64,000 nucleotides of DNA, from positions 1-64,000 of the forward strand of contig NZ_FMCU01000012.1 in assembly GCF_900091525.1 (NCBI RefSeq), read 5' to 3'. Source of the stretch: Micromonospora matsumotoense. Lineage in GTDB: Bacteria > Actinomycetota > Actinomycetes > Mycobacteriales > Micromonosporaceae. The notes beneath the pieces were generated by a model. That model was not told the origin of the DNA. It did not search any database and saw only the letters and a list, made by a program, of their open reading frames with translations. Position 1 is the stretch's first letter. Each line of letters opens with the position of its first letter. Below are positions 34,551 to 42,999 of this stretch, piece after piece. The position numbers and the translations under genes are program-made.

Positions 34551-35597
34551 ATGGCCGCAGGGCCCGACCGGGAGAAGGCACTCGACCTTGCTCTCGCTCA
34601 GATCGATAAGCAGTTCGGTAAAGGGTCGGTGATGCGGCTGGGCGAGCGCCCGGTCATCCAGACGTCGGTGATCACGACCGGGTCCATCGCGCTCGACGTG
34701 GCGCTCGGGGTGGGTGGCCTGCCCCGGGGCCGGGTCGTCGAGATCTACGGCCCCGAGTCCAGCGGTAAGACCACGGTCGCCCTGCACGCGGTGGCCAACG
34801 CCCAGCGGGCCGGCGGCATCGCCGCCTTCGTCGACGCCGAGCACGCGCTCGACCCCGACTACGCGAAGGCGCTCGGCGTCGACACCGACGCCCTGCTGGT
34901 CTCCCAGCCGGACACCGGCGAGCAGGCGCTGGAGATCGTCGACATGCTGGTCCGCTCCGGCGCGATCGACATCATCGTGATCGACTCGGTGGCGGCCCTG
35001 GTGCCGCGCGCCGAGATCGAGGGCGAGATGGGCGACAGCCACGTCGGTCTCCAGGCCCGGCTGATGAGCCAGGCGCTGCGGAAGATCACCGGCGTGCTCA
35101 ACAACACCGGCACCACGGCGATCTTCATCAACCAGCTCCGCGAGAAGATCGGCGTCATGTTCGGCTCGCCCGAGACGACCACCGGTGGTCGGGCGCTGAA
35201 GTTCTACGCCTCGGTCCGGCTCGACGTGCGCCGCATCGAGAGCCTCAAGGACGGCACCGACGTGGTCGGTAACCGCACCCGGGTCAAGGTCGTCAAGAAC
35301 AAGGTCGCCGCGCCGTTCAAGCAGGCCGAGTTCGACATCATGTACGGCAAGGGCATCTCCCGCGAGGGCTCGCTGATCGACGTCGGCGTGGAGCAGGCGA
35401 TCATCCGCAAGTCCGGCGCTTGGTACACCTACGACGGTGACCAGCTCGGCCAGGGCAAGGAGAAGGCCCGGGAGTTCCTCAAGGAGAACCCGGACGTGGC
35501 CGCCGAGATCGAGAAGAAGATCCTGGAGAAGCTCGGCGTCGGGGTCGGCGCGGGTGACGCCGCCGGTGGCCCTGAGCTGCCGCCTGTCGACTTCTGA
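34551..35597 (+). CDS. recA: Recombinase RecA
   Basis: 348 residues, complete RecA. Walker A GPESSGKT at about residue 67, catalytic region FVDAEHALDP, Walker B IIVIDSVAALVP, DNA-binding loops (AEIEGEMGDSHVGLQARLM; FINQLREKIGVMFGSPETT) and C-terminal acidic tail all present. It forms filaments on single-stranded DNA for strand exchange and LexA self-cleavage. ATG at 34551 gives the conserved N terminus MAAGPDREKALDLAL; a GTG at 34503, seven bases after the -10, would add 16 residues and could be a leaderless start. recX follows by 14 bases. Confidence 0.97.
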   Translation: MAAGPDREKALDLALAQIDKQFGKGSVMRLGERPVIQTSVITTGSIALDVALGVGGLPRGRVVEIYGPESSGKTTVALHAVANAQRAGGIAAFVDAEHALDPDYAKALGVDTDALLVSQPDTGEQALEIVDMLVRSGAIDIIVIDSVAALVPRAEIEGEMGDSHVGLQARLMSQALRKITGVLNNTGTTAIFINQLREKIGVMFGSPETTTGGRALKFYASVRLDVRRIESLKDGTDVVGNRTRVKVVKNKVAAPFKQAEFDIMYGKGISREGSLIDVGVEQAIIRKSGAWYTYDGDQLGQGKEKAREFLKENPDVAAEIEKKILEKLGVGVGAGDAAGGPELPPVDF

Positions 35598-35611
35598 CCG
35601 GTCGCGGTCGA

Positions 35612-36346
35612 ATGGCAGGACGACGCGCCCGCACGGGGCGGGGCTGGGATGCCGCCCCTCCCCGCGCGGATGCCGACCACTCATCCCGGGCGGATGCCGA
35701 CGACCCGGTCGGGGCCGACCCCGGCCCGCCCTGGGCCGAAGGCACCAGGCCTCGGCGGGGTCGCCGGGGGCGGCCCGACGGGACCGGGCCGACCCCGGTC
35801 GAGTCGACGCCCCGCGACGAGAGCGAGATGGCCCGGGAGATCTGCCTGCGGCAGCTCGCGGTGCGTCCGCGCACCCGGGCCGAGCTGGCCGGGTCGTTGG
35901 CCAAGAAGGGCATCTCCGACGAGGTGTCCGCCCAGGTGCTCGACCGCTACGACGAGGTCGGCATCATCGACGACGCGGCCTTCGCGCGGGCCTGGGTCTC
36001 CAGCCGGCACAACGGTCGCGGGTTGGCCCGCCGGGCGCTCGCCAACGAGCTGCGCCAGCGTGGCGTGGACGGCGAGGTGGCCAGCGAAGCGCTCGGTGAG
36101 CTGGACGAGGAGACCGAGGCGGAGACCGCCCGGACCCTGGTCGACCGGAAGTTGCGCACCGCCCGGGGCGAGCCCGACGCGGTGTTCCGCCGGCTGGTCG
36201 GCATGCTGGCCCGCAAGGGCTATCCACCCGGGGTGGCGATCCGGGCGGTGAAGGACGCCCTCGCCGCCCAGAGCGCCGAGGCCGCCGAGTTCGCCGAGCA
36301 GATCGACGCCGACGCCCTGGCCGAGGCCGAGGGCGAGCGGGGCTGA
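35612..36346 (+). CDS. recX: Regulatory protein RecX
   Basis: 244 residues. Residues about 1-70 are a charged, Pro/Arg/Asp-rich extension. The RecX three-helix repeats follow (REICLRQLAVRPRTRAELAGSLAKKGI, ...FARAWVSSRHNGRGLARRAL, ...RKGYPPGVAIRAVKDAL). RecX binds RecA filaments and inhibits them. Standard recA-recX order. Confidence 0.94.
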   Translation: MAGRRARTGRGWDAAPPRADADHSSRADADDPVGADPGPPWAEGTRPRRGRRGRPDGTGPTPVESTPRDESEMAREICLRQLAVRPRTRAELAGSLAKKGISDEVSAQVLDRYDEVGIIDDAAFARAWVSSRHNGRGLARRALANELRQRGVDGEVASEALGELDEETEAETARTLVDRKLRTARGEPDAVFRRLVGMLARKGYPPGVAIRAVKDALAAQSAEAAEFAEQIDADALAEAEGERG

Positions 36347-36352
36347 CCGGGC

Positions 36353-36814
36353 GTGTGGAAGGCGTCCCTCAACGGCACCCGCTCGCGTGCCGAGCACCCC
36401 GCCGTGCCGCTGACCGCCGCCGAGCTGGCCGCTGACGCGGTCCGCTGCGCCGCGCGGGGAGTGGCGGCGGTGCACGTACACCCACGGGACGCCGACGGTG
36501 CCGAGTCGCTGGCGCCGCCGGTGATCGCCGGGGCGGTGACCGCCATCCGCGCCGTCCGGCCCGGCCTGCCGGTGGGGGTGAGCACCGGCGCATGGATCGC
36601 GCCCGACCCGGCCGACCGGGTGGCCGCCGTACGCGCCTGGTCGGTGCTGCCGGACTTCGCCTCGGTGAACGCGCACGAGGATGGTGCCGAGGCGGTTCGC
36701 CGGGGTCTGGACACCCGGATCGGCCTGGAGGACACCCTGCACCTCCCGGACGGCTCACCCGCCCCCGACAACGTCGCGCTGGTGACGTGCGCCTGCGCGT
36801 GGGGTGTCGGCTGA
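36353..36814 (+). pseudogene. Deleted BKACE (DUF849) gene remnant
   Basis: A 153-residue frame starting like beta-keto acid cleavage enzymes: MWKASLNGTRSRAEHPAVPLT, the zinc motif HVHPRDADG, GVSTGAWIAPDPADRVAAVR. At DGAEAVR (about 36696-36703) it jumps to RGLDTRIGLEDTLHLPDGSPAPDN, which in the family lies roughly 80-90 residues later. The barrel would lack several strands. The last residues (TCACAWGVG) also fail to look like the family. Most simply an in-frame internal deletion in a gene of normally about 240-280 residues. Confidence 0.7.
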
Positions 36815-36996
36815 CCCTGCCGCCCCGCCTCGCTGCCGTCGGGCGCTGATCCTGCCGGCCGGTGCGGCCCGCGCAGGGAGCTGAAGCGGACCGGTCGGGC
36901 GGAAGAATAAACTTTTTATGGCGTGGTGTCCGGATTTGGATCACCAATGGGTGACGTTGTCAACTCTCTCCGTTCGGGGGGTTTGATCATGAGTTC
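36815..36996. other. Gene-free region between BKACE remnant and rny promoter
   Basis: No credible coding frame. It contains an AT-rich patch (36900-36922), a small hairpin TCACC-AATG-GGTGA near 36940-36953 and no recognised RNA. Large frames on the reverse strand here are shadows of rny. Confidence 0.5.
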
Positions 36997-37026
36997 TTGA
37001 CCGATCGGCCTTCCGAGACCTAGCCT
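36997..37026 (+). promoter_or_regulatory. Candidate rny promoter
   Basis: TTGACC (36997-37002), 18-base spacer, TAGCCT (37021-37026). If used, transcription starts near 37033, giving a leader of almost 390 bases before rny. Confidence 0.5.
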
Positions 37027-37136
37027 CGCCATACAGGCTCACTTTGCCCGACCAGCGCAGGCTAAGCGCACAACATAGATCTCGTAACAGAACCGCATCA
37101 CTTTGGCCAGCTCCACCGGCCTTGACGGTCGCTCCG

Positions 37137-37289
37137 GACAGCCGGTCCGGAGCCGACCCGACAACTGCACCCGGCTGTCGGCGATGCCGCATGGGCACCG
37201 CCGACGGAGAGCTATCCCCACGGCCAGCCGCTCGGTCGGGCGTCCAGAGCCGCAGAGGTGCGTGCCCATCGGCACGGTGCCCCTGCGGC
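37137..37289 (+). ncRNA. Structured leader RNA upstream of rny
   Basis: Two strong stems: GACAGCCGG (37137-37145) with CCGGCTGTC (37171-37179), and GCCGCA-T-GGGCACCG (37186-37200) with CGGTGCCC-C-TGCGGC (37275-37289), 14 pairs around one mismatch, enclosing 74 bases. It ends 11 bases before a strong ribosome site. I could not assign it to a known riboswitch class with confidence. Confidence 0.5.
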
Positions 37290-37313
37290 GTAGACGTTTG
37301 GGGAGGCACGACC

Positions 37314-37424
37314 ATGGCGGTGGGTCGGCACAGGGACCGGGGGTCCCCAGAAGGCGGTGGCGAGCGCGGGTGCGCCGACGCGGTGTGGCGGCCCACCGGC
37401 CCCGGTGACGGGACATCGGCATGA
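37314..37424 (+). CDS. Small upstream ORF coupled to rny
   Basis: 36-codon frame, MAVGRHRDRGSPEGGGERGC then to GDGTSA. ATG at 37314 follows GGGGAGG at 37300-37306 with seven-base spacing, the best ribosome site in this region, and the stop TGA overlaps the rny ATG (ATGA). Likely a leader peptide that couples translation to rny. No family recognised. Confidence 0.5.
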   Translation: MAVGRHRDRGSPEGGGERGCADAVWRPTGPGDGTSA

Positions 37425-39187
37425 ACGCCTTCGACGTGGTGCTCCTGGTCGTTGTCGGGGTCCTCGCCCTGGTCGTGGTCGGCGCCGTCCTGATCGGCGT
37501 ACGGGCGCTGCGCCGCATCGGTGCCGCCCCGGCCCCGGAGGACCCCGCCTTCATCGCCGAGAAGGACCGCCAGGAACAGTCGCTGGCCGCCCTGCGGACC
37601 GCCGCCGACGAGGTGAACAGCACCATCGACGTGGCGAAGTCCGCCGCCTCCGCAGCCCGTGCCGAGGCGGCCGGGGCCAAGGCGGAGGCGAAGTCGGCCC
37701 GGGCGGAGGCCCGCCGGGTCCTCGACGACGCCCGCGCCGAGGCGGACACCGTCCTGGAACGCGCCCACAAGCAGGCCGAGGCGGACGCCGAGCAGTTGCG
37801 GGCCAGCGCCCGGCGCAGCGGTGAGCGTGAGGTGGCGGTGCTCGCCGCGACCACGCGGGAACAGGCGGCCGAGGTGGAACGCCGGGCCGCCCGGATGGAC
37901 GAGCGGGAACGGCTGCACACCGAGGAGGTGGAGCGGCTGGCCGAACGCGAGCGGCAGCTCACCGCCGCCAGCGCCGCGCTGGCCGAGCGGGAGGCGGCGA
38001 TCAGCGCCCGGGAGGCCGCGCTGAGCGTGGCCGAGGAGCAGCGCCGTCGGGAGCTGGAACGCGTCGCCGGACTGACCGCCGACTCGGCCCGCACCGAGCT
38101 GATCGAGGTGATCGAGACCCAGGCCAAGCGGGAGGCGGCCCTGCTGGTGCGGGACATCGAGTCCGACGCCCGCAACACTGCCGAGCAGCGCGCCCGGCAC
38201 ATCGTGGTGGACGCCATCCAGCGGGTGGCCAGCGAGCAGACCGCGGAGAGCGTGGTCAGCGTCCTGCACCTGCCGGGGGACGAGATGAAGGGGCGGATCA
38301 TCGGCCGGGAGGGGCGCAACATCCGCGCCTTCGAGTCGGTGACCGGGGTCAACCTGATCATCGACGACACCCCGGAGGCGGTGCTGCTCTCCTGCTTCGA
38401 CCCGGTCCGCCGCGAGGTGGGTCGGCTCACCCTGGAGAAGCTGGTCCTCGACGGGCGCATCCACCCGCACCGGATCGAGGAGGTGCACGACCTGGCCCGG
38501 CAGGAGGTGGAGGAGCTGTGCCACCGGGCCGCCGAGGACGCGCTGGTGGAGGTGGGCATCACCGAGATCCACCCCGAGCTGGTCACCCTGCTCGGTCGGC
38601 TGCGCTACCGCACGTCGTACGGGCAGAACGTGCTCAAGCACCTGGTGGAGACCGCGCACATCGCCGGGATCATGGCCGCCGAGCTGCGGCTGGACGTGCC
38701 GACGATCAAGCGGTCGGCGTTCCTGCACGACATCGGCAAGGCGCTCACCCACGAGGTGGAGGGCAGCCACGCCATCATCGGCGCCGACCTGGCCCGCAAG
38801 TACGGCGAGAGCGAGGACGTGGTGCACGCCATCGAGGCGCACCACAACGAGGTGCCGCCGCAGACCATCGAGGCGGTCCTCACCCAGGCGTCCGACGCCT
38901 GCTCGGGCGGGCGGCCGGGGGCCCGGCGGGAGAGCCTGGAGGCGTACGTCAAGCGGCTGGAACGGATCGAGGAGATCGCGGCCGGCAAGATCGGCGTGGA
39001 GAAGGTCTTCGCCATGCAGGCGGGCCGGGAGATCCGGGTGATGGTCAAGCCGGACGACGTCGACGACATCGGCGCGGCGGTCCTCGCCCGGGACGTGGCG
39101 AAGCAGATCGAGGAGGAGCTGACCTACCCGGGGCAGATCCGGGTGACCGTGGTCCGCGAGTCCCGGGTCACCGAGATCGCCCGCTGA
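37421..39187 (+). CDS. rny: Ribonuclease Y
   Basis: 588 residues. One N-terminal transmembrane helix (about 4-27), a long coiled coil rich in Ala/Glu/Arg (about 45-260), a KH domain (GRIIGREGRNIRAFESVTGV, about 285-350) and an HD domain with SAFLHDIGKALTHEVEGSHA and HHNEVPP (about 400-500). RNase Y is a membrane-bound endonuclease that starts mRNA decay. The N-terminal 25 residues and the ATG at 37421 agree. Full family length. Confidence 0.96.
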   Translation: MNAFDVVLLVVVGVLALVVVGAVLIGVRALRRIGAAPAPEDPAFIAEKDRQEQSLAALRTAADEVNSTIDVAKSAASAARAEAAGAKAEAKSARAEARRVLDDARAEADTVLERAHKQAEADAEQLRASARRSGEREVAVLAATTREQAAEVERRAARMDERERLHTEEVERLAERERQLTAASAALAEREAAISAREAALSVAEEQRRRELERVAGLTADSARTELIEVIETQAKREAALLVRDIESDARNTAEQRARHIVVDAIQRVASEQTAESVVSVLHLPGDEMKGRIIGREGRNIRAFESVTGVNLIIDDTPEAVLLSCFDPVRREVGRLTLEKLVLDGRIHPHRIEEVHDLARQEVEELCHRAAEDALVEVGITEIHPELVTLLGRLRYRTSYGQNVLKHLVETAHIAGIMAAELRLDVPTIKRSAFLHDIGKALTHEVEGSHAIIGADLARKYGESEDVVHAIEAHHNEVPPQTIEAVLTQASDACSGGRPGARRESLEAYVKRLERIEEIAAGKIGVEKVFAMQAGREIRVMVKPDDVDDIGAAVLARDVAKQIEEELTYPGQIRVTVVRESRVTEIAR

Positions 39188-39334
39188 CCGGCGGCGGCCC
39201 GGCCGCTTCACCACCCACCCGGCCGGGGTGCCACCGGCCCATCACCCGGCGGGGCCGCCGCCGGCCAGGGGAAACGCGCGACGAGCGCAACGGAACGACC
39301 TGGCGTGAGGCGACAGCGACCGTCGAACGACACG

Positions 39335-39370
39335 GCGAGGGCCGGCCCGGATCTCCGGGCCGGCCCTCGC
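39335..39370. terminator. Bidirectional terminator between rny and gluD
   Basis: Perfect 16-bp stem with loop ATCT: GCGAGGGCCGGCCCGG (39335-39350) and its complement (39355-39370). It lies between convergent genes. Confidence 0.88.
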
Positions 39371-39390
39371 TCAGCTTGTGCAGGTGGGTG

Positions 39391-40368
39391 TCAGTTGCCG
39401 CCGCCGCCTCCGCCGCCCTCGGCCTGCGAGACGAGCGCGGTGGCCGGGGGCTGCGGGGCCGACGTGCCGGCCGACTTACGGCCCCGGGAGAGTCGCCGCT
39501 GGACGTACTGGGCCAGCTTCGACAGCGAGTAGTTGAACAGGATGAACAGCGCGGCGATCACCACGTAGACCTGGATCGGGTTGTCCAGCACGCCGATGAG
39601 CTGCTTGCCGATGTTGAGGGTCTCCTCGTAGCTGATGATGAAGCCCAGCGAGGTGTCCTTGAGCACCACGACGAGCTGGCTGATCAGCGCCGGCAGCATG
39701 ATCCGGAACGCCTGGGGGAGCAGGATCATCCGGGTGGTCTGCGCGGGGGAGAGGCCGATCGCGGCGGCGGCCTCGGCCTGCCCGCCGGGTAGCCCCTCCA
39801 TGCCGGAGCGGAGGATCTCGGCGATGACCACGGAGTTGTAGACGGTCAGGCCGATGACCAGGTACCACAGCGAGTCGAACGAGATGCCGAACTCGGGGAA
39901 GCCCCGAGCCACGAAGAAGATGGTGAGCACCACCGGCAGGCCCCGGAAGACCTCGACGCAGACCCGGGTGACCGCCGAGAGGGTGCCGCTCAACCCGCGC
40001 AGCAGGTATGCCAGCGGGGTGGCCAGCCCGGTGAAGCGTCGCCGGGTCAGGCTCTTGAGCTGGATTCGCAGCAACCCGAGCAGGGTGCCGACCACCAGCG
40101 AGGCGACGATGGCCAGCACCGCGGCGGTCAGCGTGTTCTTCAGGCCGAAGCCGATCCGGTCCCAGACCTGGGAGAAGTTCTCGTGGGAGGGGTCGACCAG
40201 CGGCCCCCACAGCTCCATCGAGAACTGGCCCTTGTCGTCCAGCGGCCGGTAGATCAGGAAGTACGCGCCGACGGCCAGCAGCACGGTGGCGACGATGCTG
40301 CCGATCAGGGTGATCCGTCGCTGGCGGGGACCGGGGACGTCGTACAGGACGCTGGTCTGCTGACTCAT
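39391..40368 (-). CDS. gluD: Glutamate ABC transporter permease GluD
   Basis: 325 residues, polar amino-acid permease family. Long N terminus with one helix, then the permease core with ETLN and the EAA loop EAAAAIGLSPAQTTRMILLPQA. C-terminal tail is Ala/Pro/Gly-rich. Last gene of a four-gene importer; ATG overlaps the gluC stop (ATGA). Confidence 0.92.
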   Translation of the reverse strand: MSQQTSVLYDVPGPRQRRITLIGSIVATVLLAVGAYFLIYRPLDDKGQFSMELWGPLVDPSHENFSQVWDRIGFGLKNTLTAAVLAIVASLVVGTLLGLLRIQLKSLTRRRFTGLATPLAYLLRGLSGTLSAVTRVCVEVFRGLPVVLTIFFVARGFPEFGISFDSLWYLVIGLTVYNSVVIAEILRSGMEGLPGGQAEAAAAIGLSPAQTTRMILLPQAFRIMLPALISQLVVVLKDTSLGFIISYEETLNIGKQLIGVLDNPIQVYVVIAALFILFNYSLSKLAQYVQRRLSRGRKSAGTSAPQPPATALVSQAEGGGGGGGN

Positions 40369-41072
40369 CGGGCCACCGCCTGTCGCTTCTCCAGCCGGTC
40401 GAGCAGTGCGCCGAGCGGCACGGTCATGATCAGGTAGCCGATCGAGATGCCGACGGCGACCGGGATGAAGGCGTAGCCCTCGGCGGAGGTGAGCTGGTCG
40501 GCGGTCTGGGACAGGTCGCCGACCACGCCGAAGAAGCCGATCAGCGCCGAGTTCTTGATCATCGCGATGATCACCGAACCGAGCGGGACCACCGACGCCT
40601 TCCAGGACTGCGGCAGCACCACGTGCCGCAGGTTCTGGCCGAAGGTCAGGCCGAGCGACCGGGCCGCCTCGGCCTGACCTGGCGGCACCGCGTTGACCCC
40701 GGAGCGCAGCGCCTCGCAGACGAACGCGGCGGTATAGAGCACCAGGGCGAGCAGCGCGAAGCGGAAGTACGGCAGGTCGGTGCCGAGCCGGGTGAAGAGC
40801 GAGTCCAGCACCGGGATTCGCAGGAAGTCGGCGTTGGAGCCGAGCGCCGGCAGACCGAAGGCGGCGAAGAACATCACCACGGTCAGCGGCATGTTCCGGA
40901 ACACGGTCACGTAGGCGGTGCCGACGGCGCGCAGCGGCGGCACCGGCGAGATGCGCAGCACCGCCATGACGGCGCCCAGGATCAGGGCGCCGATCGCGGC
41001 GAGCACGCAGATCTGGAGGGTGAGCCAGAAACCACCCGCGAAGACGTCGAACTTGTCGATGAGCACACTCAC
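40365..41072 (-). CDS. gluC: Glutamate ABC transporter permease GluC
   Basis: 235 residues, about five transmembrane helices, with the EAA motif EAARSLGLTFGQNLRHVVLPQS. Works with GluD as the membrane channel. Start at 41072, 39 bases after gluB. Confidence 0.92.
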   Translation of the reverse strand: MSVLIDKFDVFAGGFWLTLQICVLAAIGALILGAVMAVLRISPVPPLRAVGTAYVTVFRNMPLTVVMFFAAFGLPALGSNADFLRIPVLDSLFTRLGTDLPYFRFALLALVLYTAAFVCEALRSGVNAVPPGQAEAARSLGLTFGQNLRHVVLPQSWKASVVPLGSVIIAMIKNSALIGFFGVVGDLSQTADQLTSAEGYAFIPVAVGISIGYLIMTVPLGALLDRLEKRQAVAR

Positions 41073-41111
41073 GGGCCGGTGTTCCTCCCCACCCTCCAGA
41101 TCGAGGTCAGA

Positions 41112-41990
41112 TCAGTAACGGTTGATGGTGGGCGCGGTGCCCAGCTCCGCGCCGAACTTGCCGGCGGTGTCGTCCCACGCCTTCTTCCAGCTGCCGTCGT
41201 TGAACGCCTTCTCCAACGTGTCGTTGATGAAGTTGCGGAAGTCGGTGTCCTCCTTCTTCACCCCGATGCCGTACGGCTCCTTGGTGAAGTTGTCGCCGGC
41301 CAGCTTGAACGACGCCTCGTCCTCGGCGATGTAGCCGAGCAGGATCACGTTGTCGGTGGTGACGGCGTCGACCTGGCCGCCCTTGAGGGCGTCGCGGCAC
41401 TTGGGGTAGGTGTCGAAGAGCACCAGCTGGGTGCCGACGTCCTTGATGGACTTCTTGATCTCCTCGGCCGGGGTGGACCCGGTCACCGAGCAGACCTTCT
41501 TGGTGCCGTCCTTGAAGGAGTCCGGGCCGGTGATGGTGGTGTCGTCCTTCTTGACCAGGATGTTCTGGCCGGCCTCGTAGTACGGGCCCGCGAAGGCGAT
41601 CCGCTCCTTGCGCTTGTCGTTGATCGTGTAGGTCGCCGCGACCAGGTCGACGGTGCCGTTGACGATGGCGTCCTCACGGACCTTCGACGGCGTCTCGACG
41701 TACTCGATCTTGTCGGCAGGGATGCCCAGCTCCTTGACGATGAGCTTGGCCACCTCGACGTCGAAGCCCTCCGGCTTGCCCGACAGGCCCTTCTGGCCGA
41801 AGCCGGGCTGGTCGAACTTGGTGCCGACCTTGATCTTCTGCGCCTTGTTGAGCTTCTCCATGGTGCTGCCGGCGGCGAAGGACTTGCTGCCGGAACCGGT
41901 GCCCTCGTCGGCGTCGTCGCCGCCGCAGGCGGCCAGGCCGAGCGCCAGAGTAGCCGCCGCGGCGACTGCCGCCACGCGCTTCATACGCAT
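41112..41990 (-). CDS. gluB: Glutamate-binding lipoprotein GluB
   Basis: 292 residues, periplasmic-type family 3 solute-binding protein. Signal with lipobox LAACGG, so lipid-anchored outside the membrane. SBP features: KIKVGTKFDQPGFG, GFDVEVAKLIVKELG, VDLVAATYTINDKRKERI, GYIAEDEASFKL. ATG at 41990 follows AAGGAGATC. Confidence 0.93.
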   Translation of the reverse strand: MRMKRVAAVAAAATLALGLAACGGDDADEGTGSGSKSFAAGSTMEKLNKAQKIKVGTKFDQPGFGQKGLSGKPEGFDVEVAKLIVKELGIPADKIEYVETPSKVREDAIVNGTVDLVAATYTINDKRKERIAFAGPYYEAGQNILVKKDDTTITGPDSFKDGTKKVCSVTGSTPAEEIKKSIKDVGTQLVLFDTYPKCRDALKGGQVDAVTTDNVILLGYIAEDEASFKLAGDNFTKEPYGIGVKKEDTDFRNFINDTLEKAFNDGSWKKAWDDTAGKFGAELGTAPTINRY

Positions 41991-42047
41991 ACTGATCTCC
42001 TTCTTCGTCGGAATGCACCGGTGACCGGCACGCTCCACTACGGACGC

Positions 42048-42803
42048 CTAGTGCGTGAGGATCTTGGAGAGGAAGTCCCTGGCCCGCTCACTGCGCGGGT
42101 TGGCGAAGAACTCCGTCGGCGGGGCGTCCTCGACGAGCTGCCCGTCGGCCATGAAGATCACCCGGTTGGCGGCGTGCCGGGCGAAGCCCATCTCGTGGGT
42201 CACCACCACCATCGTCATGCCCTCGCTGGCCAGCGAGGTCATCACGTCCAGCACCTCGCCGACCATCTCCGGGTCGAGGGCGCTGGTCGGCTCGTCGAAG
42301 AGCATCGCCTTGGGCTGCATGGCCAGCGCGCGGGCGATCGCCGCCCGCTGCTGCTGGCCACCGGAGAGCTGGGCCGGGTACTTGTCGGCCTGGTTGGCGA
42401 TGCCGACCCGGTCGAGCAGGGCCAAGCCGCGCTCGCGGGCGGCGGCCGGCTTCTCCTTGCGGACCTTGATCGGCCCGAGTGCGACGTTCTCCAGGATGGT
42501 CTTGTGGGCGAAGAGGTTGAACGACTGGAAGACCATGCCGACCTCGCTGCGCAGCTTCGCCAGCGCCTTGCCCTCGGCCGGCAGCGGCTGGCCGTCGAAG
42601 ACGATCGTGCCGTCGTTGATCGGCTCCAGCCGGTTGATCGCCCGGCACAGCGTCGACTTGCCGGAACCGGACGGCCCGATCACCACCACGACCTCGCCCT
42701 TGTCGACGGAGAGTGACACGTCGTGCAGCACGTGCAGCGGGCCGAACCACTTATTGACCCGGTCCAGCACGATCAGCGGTTCGCCGGTCGCCACGTCGTC
42801 CAC
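42048..42803 (-). CDS. gluA: Glutamate ABC transporter ATPase GluA
   Basis: 251 residues. Walker A IGPSGSGKST, Q-loop FQSFNLF, signature LSGGQQQR, Walker B AMLFDEPTSALD and the switch His in VVVTHEM. First gene of the gluABCD unit on the reverse strand. GTG start at 42803 after AGGGACG. Confidence 0.95.
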   Translation of the reverse strand: MDDVATGEPLIVLDRVNKWFGPLHVLHDVSLSVDKGEVVVVIGPSGSGKSTLCRAINRLEPINDGTIVFDGQPLPAEGKALAKLRSEVGMVFQSFNLFAHKTILENVALGPIKVRKEKPAAARERGLALLDRVGIANQADKYPAQLSGGQQQRAAIARALAMQPKAMLFDEPTSALDPEMVGEVLDVMTSLASEGMTMVVVTHEMGFARHAANRVIFMADGQLVEDAPPTEFFANPRSERARDFLSKILTH

Positions 42804-42999
42804 CGTCCCTGTCGTCGTACCGGAAGCGGGGTCGGTCGACCCCCGGTTGAGCCACTGTAGGCGGGGCGACGTGGCGGATCGCCACTCAGCGGGTCACGGA
42901 GAGGTAACACCGGTGTCAGGTGTGCTCCGGCGTCCGAATTCCGCCACCCGGCGGCCCCGTCGGGTGGCGGGTCGGGCGGGTGACGGAGATCATGGGGGG

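Noticed and set aside
37137..37289. A c-di-AMP (ydaO) riboswitch before rny
   Set aside because: Fragments such as CCCGACAACTGCACC faintly recall that class, but I could not lay out the required core and such switches normally precede wall hydrolase or ion transport genes. Kept only as an unnamed structured leader.
36941..39214. Reverse-strand 757-codon frame over rny
   Set aside because: Its composition is Leu/His/Gly-rich without motifs, and rny on the other strand is complete.
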